Part shown: piece by piece, positions 13,229 through 13,307 of the stretch
Position numbering within the stretch: position 1 is the first letter of the stretch
How the letters are laid out: each line of letters opens with the position of its first letter
Assembly: GCA_003662305.1 (NCBI GenBank)
Contig: QMXU01000013.1
Coordinates: 1 to 13,307, forward strand
Direction of reading: 5' to 3'
Length of the DNA stretch: 13,307 nt
Source: Candidatus Hecatellales archaeon
Lineage (GTDB): Archaea > Thermoproteota > Bathyarchaeia > Hecatellales > Hecatellaceae
Notes under the pieces: model-generated
Database searches by the model: none
What the model was told of the DNA's origin: nothing
Seen by the model: the letters and a program-made list of their open reading frames with translations, nothing else
Translations under genes and position numbers: made by a program

Positions 13229-13307
13229 GCGGCCGTGGTCTAGCCTGGATTAGGATGGGGGCCCTCCAAGCCCCAGATCGCGGGTTCGAATCCCGCCGGC
13301 CGCACCA
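13229..13307 (+). tRNA. tRNA-Gly (anticodon UCC), CCA encoded
   Basis: The sequence folds into a full cloverleaf: acceptor GCGGCCG/CGGCCGC (7 bp), D arm with GG at 18-19, anticodon stem GGGGC/GCCCC (5 bp), five-base variable loop, and T arm GCGGG-TTCGAAT-CCCGC. The discriminator is A and CCA is encoded, ending at the last base of the window. The seven-base anticodon loop is CCTCCAA, giving anticodon UCC for glycine GGA codons. Position 33, almost always U in elongator tRNAs, is C here. It lies 68 bases downstream of the GGPP synthase gene on the same strand. Confidence 0.93.

Noticed and set aside
1..13307. Insertion sequences, CRISPR arrays, phage or toxin-antitoxin genes
   Set aside because: No transposase, regularly spaced direct repeats or related genes seen; the window is filled by lipid-pathway genes and one tRNA.

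Overview
The window carries an archaeal membrane-lipid gene cluster and ends with a tRNA-Gly. The genes are typically archaeal: glycerol-1-phosphate dehydrogenase, geranylgeranylglyceryl phosphate synthase, a UbiA-type second prenyltransferase, geranylgeranyl reductase, a tetraether-synthase-like radical SAM protein, and the aconitase-X/UbiD/IPK branch of the archaeal mevalonate pathway. Base composition looks close to half G+C by eye. Candidate promoters are TATA-type. I favour a TACK-type archaeon (Bathyarchaeia-like), with low confidence in the lineage.

Layout. Positions 1-3992 (minus strand) are a tight operon, read right to left: UbiA-family DGGGP synthase, UbiD-family anhydromevalonate phosphate decarboxylase, aconitase-X large subunit, aconitase-X small subunit, and the N-terminus of isopentenyl phosphate kinase, cut by the window edge. 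Positions 3993-4139 are a divergent promoter. Positions 4140-4544 (+) encode a NifU/IscU-like Fe-S scaffold, convergent with the tetraether-synthase-like gene at 4580-6196 (-). Positions 6197-6330 are a second divergent promoter, with a perfect 19-bp dyad. From 6331 to 13160 (+) follow geranylgeranyl reductase, GGGP synthase, G1P dehydrogenase, HMG-CoA synthase, a thiolase-family protein, a DUF35 protein and GGPP synthase. The tRNA is at 13229-13307. No gene-free stretch exceeds about 150 bases.

How the genes work together. The right-hand genes take acetyl-CoA towards HMG-CoA (thiolase, HMGS, DUF35). The left-hand operon converts mevalonate 5-phosphate through anhydromevalonate phosphate to isopentenyl phosphate, then IPP. 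GGPP synthase makes the C20 chain. G1PDH, GGGPS and the UbiA enzyme build the diether core, GGR saturates it, and the Tes-like protein would join the chains into tetraethers. The NifU-like protein may supply Fe-S clusters. HMG-CoA reductase, mevalonate kinase, IPP isomerase, the UbiX flavin prenyltransferase and the polar head-group enzymes are not in the window.

The main anomalies are these. The thiolase in this otherwise canonical operon has lost its nucleophilic Cys (Asp83) and the conserved His of the C-terminal motif (Asn332). The DUF35 gene appears to start at CTG. Most genes start with TTG. Inverted repeats sit beside AAATTTAA TATA-like boxes in both divergent promoters. The hexamer AGGCTT/AAGCCT is strongly over-represented.
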